A DNA stretch of 8,309 bases from Clostridia bacterium (GCA_014872655.1 WHHJ01000069.1:1-8309); one strand, 5' to 3'; numbered from the stretch's first letter, positions 1 to 6,704 are shown. A program made the numbers and translations. Notes: a model not told the origin generated them from the sequence alone.

Positions 1-2
1 AT

Positions 3-836
3 ATAGCAAGGATAAATGGAATCATAAGCCCGCTGGTCAAAAATGGACAGTCACTTCATCAGATTTATATAGAGCATGTAGATGAAATCATGTGCAGCGA
101 AAAAACATTGTATAATTATGTTGATGCCCAGCTTTTTGATATACGGAACATCGACCTGCCTCGTAAGGTGAAATATCGTCCTCGTTACAAACAGCCTGAG
201 TTCAAGGTAGACAGAGGATGTCGTATTGGTAGAAACTATAGCGATTTCCAGAAGTTTCTTGAAAGTAATCCGGAGTCTACTGTTATACAGATGGACAGTG
301 TTATCGGACGTGTGGGAGGCAAATGTCTGCTTACCATACATTTCGTTGAAACCAGTTTAATGCTTGCATTTTTGAGAGATTCAAATACCTCAGCATCTGT
401 CATACAGATTATAAATCTGCTGGATAAAGTACTTGGAAGCAAAGATTTTTCGCGTTTATTCCCAGTTATTCTCACAGACAACGGAAGTGAGTTTTCAAAT
501 CCAAAAGCGATCGAAAAACGTGATGCGATTCCATGCAACAGAACGAATGTATTTTACTGCGATCCAAGTGCACCTTATCAAAAAGGAGCCTGCGAAGTGA
601 ATCATGAATTGATTCGCCGCATTCTGCCAAAAGGAAGCAGCTTTGATGATCTTACACAGAAAGATATTTTTCTGATGATGGATCATATCAATTCCTATAA
701 AAGGAAAAAGCTGAACAACCGTAGCCCATACGAAACGTTCAGCTTTTATTACGGAGAAGATATACTTAAGAAACTTGGATGTAAACCGGTTGCCGCCGAA
801 AACATCATCTTAAAGCCTAAACTTCTCAAAAAGTAA
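3..836 (+). CDS. IS30-family transposase, C-terminal part (5' end outside window)
   Basis: The reading frame is open from the window's left edge, so the start and N-terminal helix-turn-helix lie upstream. About 277 residues are visible, against roughly 330-480 for whole IS30-family transposases. The segment reading SPLVKNGQSLHQIY followed by CSEKTLYNYV is the typical family region just before the catalytic core. The core has the DDE order: an Asp in VIQMDS (near base 294), an Asp in ILTDNGSEF (near base 477) and a Glu in QKGACEVNHELIRR (near base 594). The last two are 38 residues apart. The IS30 ending with an Asn-Asn-Arg-Ser-Pro-Tyr-Glu motif is intact. The protein would cut and join DNA at the element's inverted repeats. 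It reads toward the van-like module, and its remaining terminal sequence probably lies in the 360 bases downstream. Confidence 0.93.
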   Translation: MARINGIISPLVKNGQSLHQIYIEHVDEIMCSEKTLYNYVDAQLFDIRNIDLPRKVKYRPRYKQPEFKVDRGCRIGRNYSDFQKFLESNPESTVIQMDSVIGRVGGKCLLTIHFVETSLMLAFLRDSNTSASVIQIINLLDKVLGSKDFSRLFPVILTDNGSEFSNPKAIEKRDAIPCNRTNVFYCDPSAPYQKGACEVNHELIRRILPKGSSFDDLTQKDIFLMMDHINSYKRKKLNNRSPYETFSFYYGEDILKKLGCKPVAAENIILKPKLLKK

Positions 837-839
837 CAG

Positions 840-959
840 ATAAATTTGCAAAGTGCCGCCAGAACAATGACAGCAGAATAACTTCAAAACAGGGATGGAT
901 TCTCCGAATACAAAAATTTCGAACGGGAATTGATTCCTTATTGTCGTGTGCAAATTTAT
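840..959. repeat. 11-bp inverted repeat downstream of the transposase
   Basis: ATAAATTTGCA at 840-850 is repeated in perfect inverted form as TGCAAATTTAT at 949-959, with 98 bases between. The left copy starts three bases after the transposase stop codon. The spacing is too large for a transcription terminator and no T-run follows. IS30-family elements carry inverted terminal repeats, so the right copy could mark or lie near the element's end. That is inference, because the left end of the element is not in the window. Confidence 0.45.
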
Positions 960-1009
960 TGCTGAACGTATTATAACATGTCAATGTACAAATGAAAATC
1001 TGGGAAATT

Positions 1010-1109
1010 CGCTTACAAAACGGGATTTTCGTTTACAAAGCGGGAATCTCGTTTACAAAATGAGATTTTCATTTACAAAGAGAGACTCTTGGGTTACAAA
1101 CGGGACTCT
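1010..1109. repeat. Five tandem degenerate 20-bp repeats, TTACAAA core
   Basis: Five consecutive 20-base units start at 1010, 1030, 1050, 1070 and 1090. Each has the form CGtTTACAAA followed by rcGGGAwTcT. The first four keep TTACAAA at the same offset; in the fifth it is shifted one base right while the rest of the unit stays in register. A decayed unit may follow at 1110-1129, and a lone TACAAA at 986 may be another remnant. A 72-codon open frame (946-1164) crosses the array, but 20 is not a multiple of three and it has no ribosome binding site, so the DNA is probably non-coding. Direct repeats next to a transposase gene suggest subterminal protein-binding sites, but the function is unknown. 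Confidence 0.7.
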
Positions 1110-1196
1110 CGCTCTACATTTCACCGGTTGGATTACATATCAGAAAGATATTGTGCCGGTTTGAAAACTAAAAGTCTCAAAATACAGACTTAATAA

Positions 1197-1225
1197 TTGC
1201 GATTTCACTCTCAAAGTGCTATAAT
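1197..1225 (+). promoter_or_regulatory. SigA-type promoter of the vanU-vanR-vanS-like genes
   Basis: A -35 TTGCGA (1197-1202) and a perfect -10 TATAAT (1220-1225) are separated by the ideal 17 bases. Transcription should start near 1232, about 22 bases before the first ATG. I see no VanR-like box (TCGTArGAAATT on either strand) around it, so this promoter looks constitutive, unlike the one at 3321. Confidence 0.8.
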
Positions 1226-1254
1226 ACAAACTATATTTGGGTGGAGGTGCGGAA

Positions 1255-1467
1255 ATGAAAGTACGGTACAACAAACTTTGGAAACTTCTGATTGACAAGG
1301 GAATGAAAAAGAGTCAATTACGAGAAGCGGTCGGGGCAAGCAAAAGTACATTTGCGAAACTCGGAAAAAATGAAAATGTTACCCTTCCCGTGCTGTTGAA
1401 TATATGCGAATACTTAGAGTGTGATTTTGGCGACATAATGGAAGCCGTACCCGAAAATGAGGTGTAG
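1255..1467 (+). CDS. VanU-like small Cro/C1-type helix-turn-helix regulator
   Basis: A 70-residue DNA-binding protein made almost wholly of one Cro/C1 helix-turn-helix (HTH_26/YozG type). KKSQLREAVGASKSTFAKLGK (about 18-38) covers the two HTH helices. VTLPVLLNICEYLECDFGDIMEAV (about 42-65) forms the closing helices of the fold. Sequence and position closely match VanU of vanG clusters, a small regulator encoded directly upstream of vanR and vanS. The ATG at 1255 is chosen because GGAGG at 1243-1247 sits seven bases ahead; a TTG at 1237 would place that site inside the gene. The gene is first in the unit and ends five bases before the response regulator. Its promoter is near-consensus. The van-type assignment rests on memory of the family and on context. 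Confidence 0.88.
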   Translation: MKVRYNKLWKLLIDKGMKKSQLREAVGASKSTFAKLGKNENVTLPVLLNICEYLECDFGDIMEAVPENEV

Positions 1468-1472
1468 GATCA

Positions 1473-2174
1473 ATGAACAAGAAGATTTTAATTGTGGATG
1501 ACGAAAAAGAAATCGTTGATCTGCTTGAAGTGTATTTGAGTAACGATGGTTATTCAGTATATAAATGTTATAATGGGTTAGAGGCGATGAAATGTATCAA
1601 ACAGTCGCAGATTGATTTAGCGATACTTGATATTATGCTGCCGGATATTGATGGTTTTCGACTTTGCCAAAAAATTCGGGAAAAGTTTTACTTCCCTATT
1701 ATTATGCTTACCGCCAAAATTGAGGATAGCGACAAGATTATGGGGCTTACGATTGGTGCGGATGATTATATAACGAAACCGTTTAATCCTTTAGAGGTTG
1801 TGGCAAGAGTAAAGACGCAATTAAGGCGTTATCAGAGCTATAACAGTCCTAATTTGAGCCAATCCGAAGAAAAAGACGAGTATGACATCAGAGGTCTACT
1901 GATAAACAGAGTCAGCCACAAGTGCTACTTGTATGGCAAAGAAATAGCCTTGACTCCGTTGGAGTTTTCTATTCTGTGGTATCTGTGCGAACATCAGGGT
2001 AAAGTTGTCGCCTCGGAGGAATTATTTGAAGCCGTGTGGAAAGAAAAGTATCTTCGCAACAGTAACAATACGGTAATGGCGCACATTGGGCGGCTTCGGG
2101 AAAAATTGAATGAACCTTCAAAAAATCCGAAGTTCATTAAAACTGTTTGGGGGGTAGGGTATGAAATTGAATAA
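1473..2174 (+). CDS. vanR: VanR-like OmpR/PhoB-family response regulator
   Basis: A 233-residue cytoplasmic regulator of normal family length. The receiver domain spans about 1-118: acidic pair D9-D10, phosphoacceptor D53 in AILDIMLPDIDGF, T80 in PIIMLTAK, and K102 in DDYITKPF. A linker of about 20 residues leads to the winged-helix DNA-binding domain (about 137-233), with LTPLEFSILWYL, the recognition-helix region NSNNTVMAHIGRLREKL and the wing TVWGVGYEIE. The wording DLAILDIMLP, GLTIGADDYITKPF and IKTVWGVGY is strongly VanR-like. The ATG at 1473 follows GAGGTG at 1459-1464. The end overlaps the kinase gene by 14 bases, so the pair is probably translationally coupled. It should bind the boxes at 3241-3292 when phosphorylated. 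The van family call is confident; a glycopeptide response is inferred. Confidence 0.93.
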   Translation: MNKKILIVDDEKEIVDLLEVYLSNDGYSVYKCYNGLEAMKCIKQSQIDLAILDIMLPDIDGFRLCQKIREKFYFPIIMLTAKIEDSDKIMGLTIGADDYITKPFNPLEVVARVKTQLRRYQSYNSPNLSQSEEKDEYDIRGLLINRVSHKCYLYGKEIALTPLEFSILWYLCEHQGKVVASEELFEAVWKEKYLRNSNNTVMAHIGRLREKLNEPSKNPKFIKTVWGVGYEIE

Positions 2175-3246
2175 AAAAGAAAAAAACTATCTGCTCTCTA
2201 CCTTGTTCAAAGGGTATGTAATTCAATGTGCGATTTGCTCTGTGCTTATTTTTGGCGGTACTTTTCTTTTAGGAATTATGGCAGAGGAAATTCTCCGCAA
2301 GTATGTTTTGTATTATTACTTGTATTACAGAACAGTATATCTTTATATAGTGGCTGTAATCGTGTGGGGTGGCTGTATTATATACATGACATACCTACTT
2401 TTGAAAAAAGTAGTCGCCTATGTGTACGAGGTACAGGCTGCGACAGGAAAAATGTTCGATCAGAATGTCAGTTACATTGAAATGTCCCCGGAGTTGAGTG
2501 AAATCGCCGCTAACATCAATCAGTTAAAACAAGAGGCTGAAAGTAATGCAAGGCTTGCAAAAGAAAATGAGCAGCGAAAAAATGACCTGATTATGTATCT
2601 TGCACACGATTTGAAAACACCGCTTTCTTCTGTAATCGGGTATCTTACTTTACTGCGTGATGAGTCGCAAATCTCAAAGGAACTTCGAGAAAAGTACCTT
2701 TCAATCACTCTTGGTAAGGCAGAACGGTTAGAGGATCTGATTAACGAGTTTTTCGAGATAACACGATTCAATATATACGATATTACATTACAATACACGA
2801 AAATCAATTTAACTCGCCTGCTGGAGCAACTTGTATATGAATTTAAGCCTATGCTCAAATCAAAGAATTTGCAATGTAATCTTTGTGTTGATGATGATAT
2901 AATGCTTCGATGTGACGCAGACAAAATTCAGCGTGTTTTTGATAACCTTTTGAGAAATGCGGTTATCTACAGTTTTGAAAATACGGATATCACGATCAGC
3001 GCACAATGTCAGGAAGATACGGTCAGCATTATTTTTTGTAACCACGGCGATACTCTGCCGGAAGAAAAGTTAAACAGGATTTTCGAGCAGTTTTATCGGC
3101 TTGACGCAGCGAGAAGTACAAGCAGTGGAGGAGCTGGATTAGGTTTGGCGATTGCAAAGCAGATTGTTGAACTACACAATGGTACAATCGTTGCAGAGAG
3201 CCAAGAGGATCAAAACAAGTTTTCAATTACTTTGCCGTTGGCGTAG
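2161..3246 (+). CDS. vanS: VanS-like sensor histidine kinase
   Basis: A 361-residue membrane kinase. Two hydrophobic segments (about 18-40 and 59-82) flank an outside loop of only about 18 residues rich in Tyr, so the extracellular sensor is minimal. A HAMP-like/coiled linker (about 83-140) follows. The dimerisation domain has phospho-acceptor H149 in YLAHDLKTPLSSVIGYL. The ATPase domain shows the N box RVFDNLLRNAVIYS with N266, a G1 region reading CNHGDTLP with Asn where most kinases have Asp, an F box EQFYRLD, and G2 GGAGLGLAIAKQIVELH. The Asn in G1 is, as I recall, normal for VanS proteins. The start lies inside the end of vanR behind a G-rich site (2147-2158). The stop codon overlaps the first VanR-like box. 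The partner is the preceding regulator; the ligand is unknown. Confidence 0.92.
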   Translation: MKLNKKEKNYLLSTLFKGYVIQCAICSVLIFGGTFLLGIMAEEILRKYVLYYYLYYRTVYLYIVAVIVWGGCIIYMTYLLLKKVVAYVYEVQAATGKMFDQNVSYIEMSPELSEIAANINQLKQEAESNARLAKENEQRKNDLIMYLAHDLKTPLSSVIGYLTLLRDESQISKELREKYLSITLGKAERLEDLINEFFEITRFNIYDITLQYTKINLTRLLEQLVYEFKPMLKSKNLQCNLCVDDDIMLRCDADKIQRVFDNLLRNAVIYSFENTDITISAQCQEDTVSIIFCNHGDTLPEEKLNRIFEQFYRLDAARSTSSGGAGLGLAIAKQIVELHNGTIVAESQEDQNKFSITLPLA

Positions 3247-3263
3247 GAAAATTGTAAGAATTT
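3241..3263 (+). promoter_or_regulatory. Direct-repeat pair of VanR-box-like operators
   Basis: GCGTAGGAAAAT (3241-3252) and TTGTAAGAATTT (3252-3263) are head-to-tail copies exactly 11 bases apart. Each matches about 10-11 of 12 positions of the VanR consensus as I remember it, T(C/T)GTArGAAATT. An 11-base direct-repeat spacing is typical for OmpR-family dimers. The first box includes the vanS stop codon TAG at 3244-3246. A much weaker third repeat in the same phase may lie at 3263-3274. The consensus is recalled, not looked up. Confidence 0.62.
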
Positions 3264-3280
3264 GCATAGAAAAAAAGAGG

Positions 3281-3292
3281 AATATCTTACGA
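3281..3292 (-). promoter_or_regulatory. Inverted VanR-box-like operator next to the promoter
   Basis: AATATCTTACGA on the + strand reads TCGTAAGATATT on the - strand, matching 11 of 12 positions of the recalled VanR box. It ends eight bases before the place where a -35 would sit (3301-3306). Together with the direct pair at 3241-3263 it gives a divergent arrangement just upstream of a promoter with no recognisable -35. That fits positive control by phosphorylated VanR. Confidence 0.58.
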
Positions 3293-3301
3293 GCAATCAA
3301 G

Positions 3302-3360
3302 AAAATACGGGCTTCTGTTTTGGTACAATAAAAGTATCAAGATAGAGGCTCGTATTTTTT
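3302..3360 (+). terminator. Long hairpin with T-run after vanS
   Basis: AAAATACGGGCTTC (3302-3315) can pair with GAGGCTCGTATTTT (3345-3358) over 14 positions, two of them G-U. An inner stem TTGGTAC/GTATCAA (3320-3326/3334-3340) closes a seven-base loop. The T-run spans 3355-3360. This fits an intrinsic terminator for the vanU-R-S transcript placed just before the next operon. The stem is A/T-rich at its base, so efficiency is uncertain. A transcript started near 3336 would lack the left arm and so escape it. Confidence 0.6.
3321..3329 (+). promoter_or_regulatory. Extended -10 promoter of the transporter operon, no good -35
   Basis: TGG followed by TACAAT (3321-3329) is an extended -10 element (TGn plus a five-of-six -10). 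The -35 position at 3301-3306 reads GAAAAT, which is poor. A strong -10 with a defective -35 is the usual form of an activator-dependent promoter, and the VanR-like boxes lie directly upstream. Transcription would start near 3336, giving a leader of about 48 bases. The -10 lies within the hairpin sequence at 3302-3358. Confidence 0.5.
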
Positions 3361-3383
3361 GTGATACAGCATAAGGAGGAATG

Positions 3384-4238
3384 ATGAAGTTGCTAAGAAA
3401 ACAAATGCTGCTATGTTCTATTTTGTTTCTTGTATTTACGCTATCTGCCTGCTCTGCAATTGGGCAGACAGACGAAAACAATCTTACAGATAGCGCAACA
3501 TCCGCAGAAAAAACGGTATCAGTTGTACGAGGGACAATTACTCCAACCGTTTCAACGCAAACGACTATTGTTCCGGCAGTACCGTTTATTATTTCCTCAC
3601 CCGAAAATGGCATATTTAATACAGCGGTAGAATTAGAAGAAAAAATCACTGCCGGGCAAATTATTGGAACTGTGAACGGCAAAGAATTGAAATCTCCGGT
3701 GGATGGTACAATTACCTCTATTGCCCCATCCAATGAAAGCGTACCGAGTAATTATCCCGTAGCGATAGTGCATTATACAGGATTTGCCCTCAATGTAGAG
3801 GCAGATAATTTTTTGAGTACCTTACCGGAGTATGCAGAGTTGAAAGCAAAATTTCAAGTATATGATGGTGTAGGACCAACCGATATGATTGCCGTGGTGT
3901 CGCCTGCCGCAGATGAAAATGCGTTTACGGGAATCGTGCCGCAAGAGGGCATTCTGCAATGCTTGATCAGTCAAACAGTCGATGTGAAATCGGGGCAAAG
4001 TGCAACGGTAGTCATAACGGCGACAACGAGAAATGATGTCCTTATATTGCCGCTGTCGGTAATAGCGGGTAGACAAGGGACGGGATTGGTTACTGTAATT
4101 ACTCCGAATGGAGAAAGAGTGGAAACAAAAGTGACATTGGGTGTGACAGACGGAGCCAATATAGAAATACTGTCCGGCTTAGAGGAGGGCGATGTAGTTT
4201 CTGCTACTCCGCCAAACCTTGATCCGAGGGGGATTTGA
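3384..4238 (+). CDS. Lipoprotein adaptor (membrane fusion protein) of a MacAB-like transporter
   Basis: A 284-residue exported adaptor for the ABC transporter encoded next. The signal peptide has KLLRK, a hydrophobic core and a lipobox LSAC with the lipidated Cys at 23, so it should be anchored on the outer face of the membrane. Residues about 68-113 resemble a barrel-sandwich (lipoyl-like) half, ending in ELKSPVDGTITSI. Residues about 215-275 (VLILPLSVI to LSGLEEGDVV) match the membrane-proximal domain of HlyD/MacA-type proteins. The long coiled-coil hairpin that reaches TolC in Gram-negatives is absent, as expected for a one-membrane cell. ATG 3384 is preferred over the adjacent ATG 3381 because AAGGAGG (3373-3379) is only one base from the latter. 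The gene ends four bases before the ATPase gene. The substrate is unknown. Confidence 0.85.
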   Translation: MKLLRKQMLLCSILFLVFTLSACSAIGQTDENNLTDSATSAEKTVSVVRGTITPTVSTQTTIVPAVPFIISSPENGIFNTAVELEEKITAGQIIGTVNGKELKSPVDGTITSIAPSNESVPSNYPVAIVHYTGFALNVEADNFLSTLPEYAELKAKFQVYDGVGPTDMIAVVSPAADENAFTGIVPQEGILQCLISQTVDVKSGQSATVVITATTRNDVLILPLSVIAGRQGTGLVTVITPNGERVETKVTLGVTDGANIEILSGLEEGDVVSATPPNLDPRGI

Positions 4239-4242
4239 TAAA

Positions 4243-4956
4243 ATGAAAGGAATTTCCGAAAAGACTTTAATCAAAATAAAGGATTTGAAAGCAAGCGTCA
4301 AATTGAATAATGGCGATATGCTGACAACAGTAACCAACGCTAATATGGAATTGCAACGAGGGCGCAGTTATGCCATTGTCGGAAAGTCCGGCTCAGGCAA
4401 AACAAGCCTTATATCCATTATTGGCTTGTTAAATCGGGAATATGAGGGCGAGTACCTTTATGATGGTATATCTATTTCTGCTTTGAAAGACCGTGATCTG
4501 TCTATACTGCGAGCCAATAATATCGGATTTGTATTTCAGAACTACTCTCTGATTAAGCACTTGCGGGTATGGGAAAATATCGAATTACCCCTACTCTATG
4601 CCAAAAAGTCGTTTACCGCCAAACAGCGTCACGAGATAATTACAGGCTTGCTAAAAAGTGTCGGCTTAGAAAGCAAGGAAAATGATTACCCAATCAATTT
4701 GTCCGGCGGTGAACAACAAAGAGTTGCAATCGCAAGGGCGCTTGCAGTATCTCCGGAAGCCATTTTATGTGATGAGCCTACGGGAGCGTTGGATAAAAAG
4801 ACGGGAACGCAGATTATGGAACTGTTGCACAGCGTCGTAAAAGAAAATGGAATTATGCTGCTGTTGGTTACGCACGATCCTGATATTGCAGATACCTGTG
4901 ATACGATTTTTGAAATGGATGGAGGGAGGATAACTTGTGCTAAAAATGATACTTAA
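4243..4956 (+). CDS. ABC transporter ATP-binding protein (MacB/LolD-like)
   Basis: A 237-residue cytoplasmic ATPase with a complete motif set: Walker A GKSGSGKT (47-54), Q-loop Gln 99 in FVFQNYSLI, signature LSGGEQ (153-158), Walker B ending in D177-E178 of AILCDEPTGALD, and H-loop His 211 in LLVTHDPDIADTCD. The GEQQRVAIARAL and DEPTGALD wording is typical of the MacB/LolD/FtsE group, whose permeases have an FtsX domain, in agreement with the next gene. ATG 4243 follows GAGGGG (4226-4231). A TTG at 4219 would overlap the adaptor gene and place that site inside the coding region. The end overlaps the permease by 20 bases. It powers transport or mechanical work on envelope substrates. Confidence 0.95.
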   Translation: MKGISEKTLIKIKDLKASVKLNNGDMLTTVTNANMELQRGRSYAIVGKSGSGKTSLISIIGLLNREYEGEYLYDGISISALKDRDLSILRANNIGFVFQNYSLIKHLRVWENIELPLLYAKKSFTAKQRHEIITGLLKSVGLESKENDYPINLSGGEQQRVAIARALAVSPEAILCDEPTGALDKKTGTQIMELLHSVVKENGIMLLLVTHDPDIADTCDTIFEMDGGRITCAKNDT

Positions 4957-6130
4957 AGACCTTCGTCTGTCTCCACTTAGAAGTATTCTGACAAGTGTTT
5001 CAATGCTTGTAGGCATTATCGCAATGCTTGGATCGGTATTAGTTGGTACGCTTGGACGGGAGTATTTGATTTCCGTAAACGCACAGGTATATGGCTGGTC
5101 ACCTACTTACTCATTCGTGATAACGGAATCCGATTTTCACGATAGAAATAAAATGGAACAATTATTCCAGAGATTTGAAGCCATTGATGATGTAGCCGCT
5201 GTTACTTTTTCTATGGGAGAAGATATTCGATTTGCACCAATGAAAGATTTAACGCCAATACCGCCGAATGATGTTTACCAAAACCTGATGGCTTTTGATT
5301 TAGTTTGCACCACGGAGGCATATAGTCAAGTCTATAATCTTCCAATGACATCCGGTAGATGGTTAGAGCCTTCGAGTGAGGGCGGATCGCTTGAAGTGGT
5401 CATAAACAAAGAAGCTAAAAACTATTTTAATGATTCGCCCTATGCTGCAGGAAATGTAAAAAGCACACTTTCGTTAACCCCATTCAATATTGTCGGAGTA
5501 GTAAACGATGGCAGGGATTTTCCGACTATCTATGCGGATTCTGCGGCGATCCTCAATTTCGCACCAGCAATGTGGCAAGTACAAAATGCAAATGTGTATT
5601 GGCATCCCACAACAGGACTGACAATCGAACAGATACATTCTGCCCTTGGCGACATTTTGACTGATACCATTGGCGGTTACTGGGAAAGTGCTGGGCGGAG
5701 TGATATTGGAGATACCTATGATTCGGTATTGTCCATACTGCAATTAGGGCTTTTGGTTACTTCGCTTTTGTTGCTGTTTGTTTCCGTATTAGGGCAGATC
5801 AATATCGGACTATCTTCATTGGAACAGCGCACACATGAGTTGCTGATCCGCAGAGCGATAGGTGCTTCACGAACAAATATTGTGGCATTGGTTTTAGGCT
5901 CACAGTTGATTTTATCAATATTCGTTTGCTTTGCAGCTATTTTGATTTCGCTGATTTTGGTGCATTGTATTGGAGCGTTGCTCCCTGTGGATTCCCCGGT
6001 GGGAACACCGAGTTATCCAATCAGCGTTGCTGTTGTTGCAGTTGCTGTGTCTGTGCTTACAGCATTATTGGGCGGATTATTACCAGCATTGAAAGCAGCA
6101 AAATTAGAGCCTGCATTGGCTCTTAGATAA
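4937..6130 (+). CDS. ABC transporter permease, MacB/FtsX type
   Basis: A 397-residue membrane protein with the classic FtsX/MacB layout: membrane helix 1 (about 16-39), a large outside domain (about 40-262), then three helices (about 264-290, 314-349 and 360-384). The stretch LEQRTHELLIRRAIGASRTNI (about 295-315) is the conserved cytoplasmic coupling region. The C-terminus PALKAAKLEPALALR is the family hallmark. Such permeases move substrates from the outer leaflet or transmit force across the membrane rather than importing small solutes. A GTG start at 4937 is chosen because GGAGGGAGG (4921-4929) sits seven bases upstream; the ATG at 4946 is too far. It overlaps the ATPase gene by 20 bases, implying coupled synthesis. 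With the adaptor lipoprotein it would make a Gram-positive MacAB-like complex. Confidence 0.93.
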   Translation: MLKMILKDLRLSPLRSILTSVSMLVGIIAMLGSVLVGTLGREYLISVNAQVYGWSPTYSFVITESDFHDRNKMEQLFQRFEAIDDVAAVTFSMGEDIRFAPMKDLTPIPPNDVYQNLMAFDLVCTTEAYSQVYNLPMTSGRWLEPSSEGGSLEVVINKEAKNYFNDSPYAAGNVKSTLSLTPFNIVGVVNDGRDFPTIYADSAAILNFAPAMWQVQNANVYWHPTTGLTIEQIHSALGDILTDTIGGYWESAGRSDIGDTYDSVLSILQLGLLVTSLLLLFVSVLGQINIGLSSLEQRTHELLIRRAIGASRTNIVALVLGSQLILSIFVCFAAILISLILVHCIGALLPVDSPVGTPSYPISVAVVAVAVSVLTALLGGLLPALKAAKLEPALALR

Positions 6131-6157
6131 TAAAACTCAATTCAAGGAGGAAACAAA

Positions 6158-6661
6158 ATGAAACGAACAATCTCAAAATCCGAAAGACCGTACAGACTGT
6201 TATTGTGTGTTATGATTTCTTTGCTGGTGATTATGCTGGCAGGCTGCTCCACTTCTTCGGACTCCGACACAAACACAAGAGGTTTCACGGACTTTGCTAC
6301 CATTGAAGAAGAATACCTAACGACCATTGAGAGTTTGAATTGGCCGGAGGGCTTTACGCCGCCTGATGCTTTGGAAGGCGAAGATACGGGAGCGTCTTTT
6401 CAGATAGGATATGGCGATACAAGAGCATCTAACCTTTGGGAATATTCTTGGATGCAGGAATGGCTTGATACTTACAATACGGATTCGGAAAGGGCGGCAA
6501 AAGCCTTAGCTGAACTCGAAAAAGCCTTTGATATGCCTTATATGGGAACAGATCGCTGTGATGACGCCACACGCAAATATCTTCGTGATAATATTGATAA
6601 AGCTAAGTTGGGAGATCCGTCTGGATTTACAGAGTGTATTCAGGCAAATTATGCCGATTAA
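6158..6661 (+). CDS. Uncharacterised lipoprotein
   Basis: A 167-residue protein of no family I recognise. It has a basic N-terminus, a hydrophobic core (about 13-27) and a lipobox LAGC with the lipidated Cys at 30, followed by a short Ser/Thr/Asp-rich linker. The mature part is acidic and rich in Trp and Tyr (NWPEGFTPPDAL, NLWEYSWMQEWLDTY). A charged, probably helical segment runs from about 110 to 125, and a C-terminal region holds two Cys (about 134 and 159) that could form a disulfide. It lies 27 bases after the permease and 43 before the carboxypeptidase gene, with an excellent AGGAGG (6145-6150) seven bases before the ATG. Position suggests a surface partner of the transporter, such as a ligand-binding or immunity-type lipoprotein, but nothing in the sequence proves this. 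Confidence 0.85.
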   Translation: MKRTISKSERPYRLLLCVMISLLVIMLAGCSTSSDSDTNTRGFTDFATIEEEYLTTIESLNWPEGFTPPDALEGEDTGASFQIGYGDTRASNLWEYSWMQEWLDTYNTDSERAAKALAELEKAFDMPYMGTDRCDDATRKYLRDNIDKAKLGDPSGFTECIQANYAD

Positions 6662-6704
6662 AAATGGCACATAGGAGTTTTGGTGTTGGGAGGTGAGCAC
6701 ATAT

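Larger units (their letters stand above)
837..1196. other. Non-coding stretch between the IS30 transposase and the van-like promoter
   Basis: This 360-base stretch holds the inverted repeat and the tandem array described separately. The remaining parts, about 851-948 and 1130-1196, show no gene, no convincing terminator and no tRNA-like fold. The junction between insertion-sequence DNA and the van-like module must lie somewhere here or just before the promoter at 1197. It cannot be fixed without the element's left end or a copy elsewhere. Confidence 0.6.

Noticed and set aside
1010..1109. CRISPR array
   Set aside because: Units follow each other directly every 20 bases with no unique spacers, the units themselves vary, and no cas genes are present.
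946..1164. 72-codon open frame across the tandem repeats
   Set aside because: It has no ribosome binding site and starts at a GTG inside a probable insertion-sequence inverted repeat. Its apparent protein repeats simply follow from the 20-base DNA repeats.
2520..2924. 134-codon - strand frame inside the histidine kinase gene
   Set aside because: The + strand codes the H box and surrounding kinase domain, so the opposite frame is a shadow of that coding sequence.
1473..3246. A functional vancomycin-resistance cluster
   Set aside because: Only the regulators are van-like. No alternative ligase or D-Ala-D-Ala dipeptidase gene is present in the window, so resistance cannot be claimed.
3381..3383. 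ATG at 3381 as the start of the adaptor gene
   Set aside because: It lies only one base from AAGGAGG (3373-3379); the next codon, ATG 3384, has a more workable distance. The difference is one residue.
3287..3733. 148-codon open frame on the - strand over the start of the adaptor gene
   Set aside because: It lies opposite a well-supported lipoprotein gene, has no good start signal, and its protein shows no recognisable motif.
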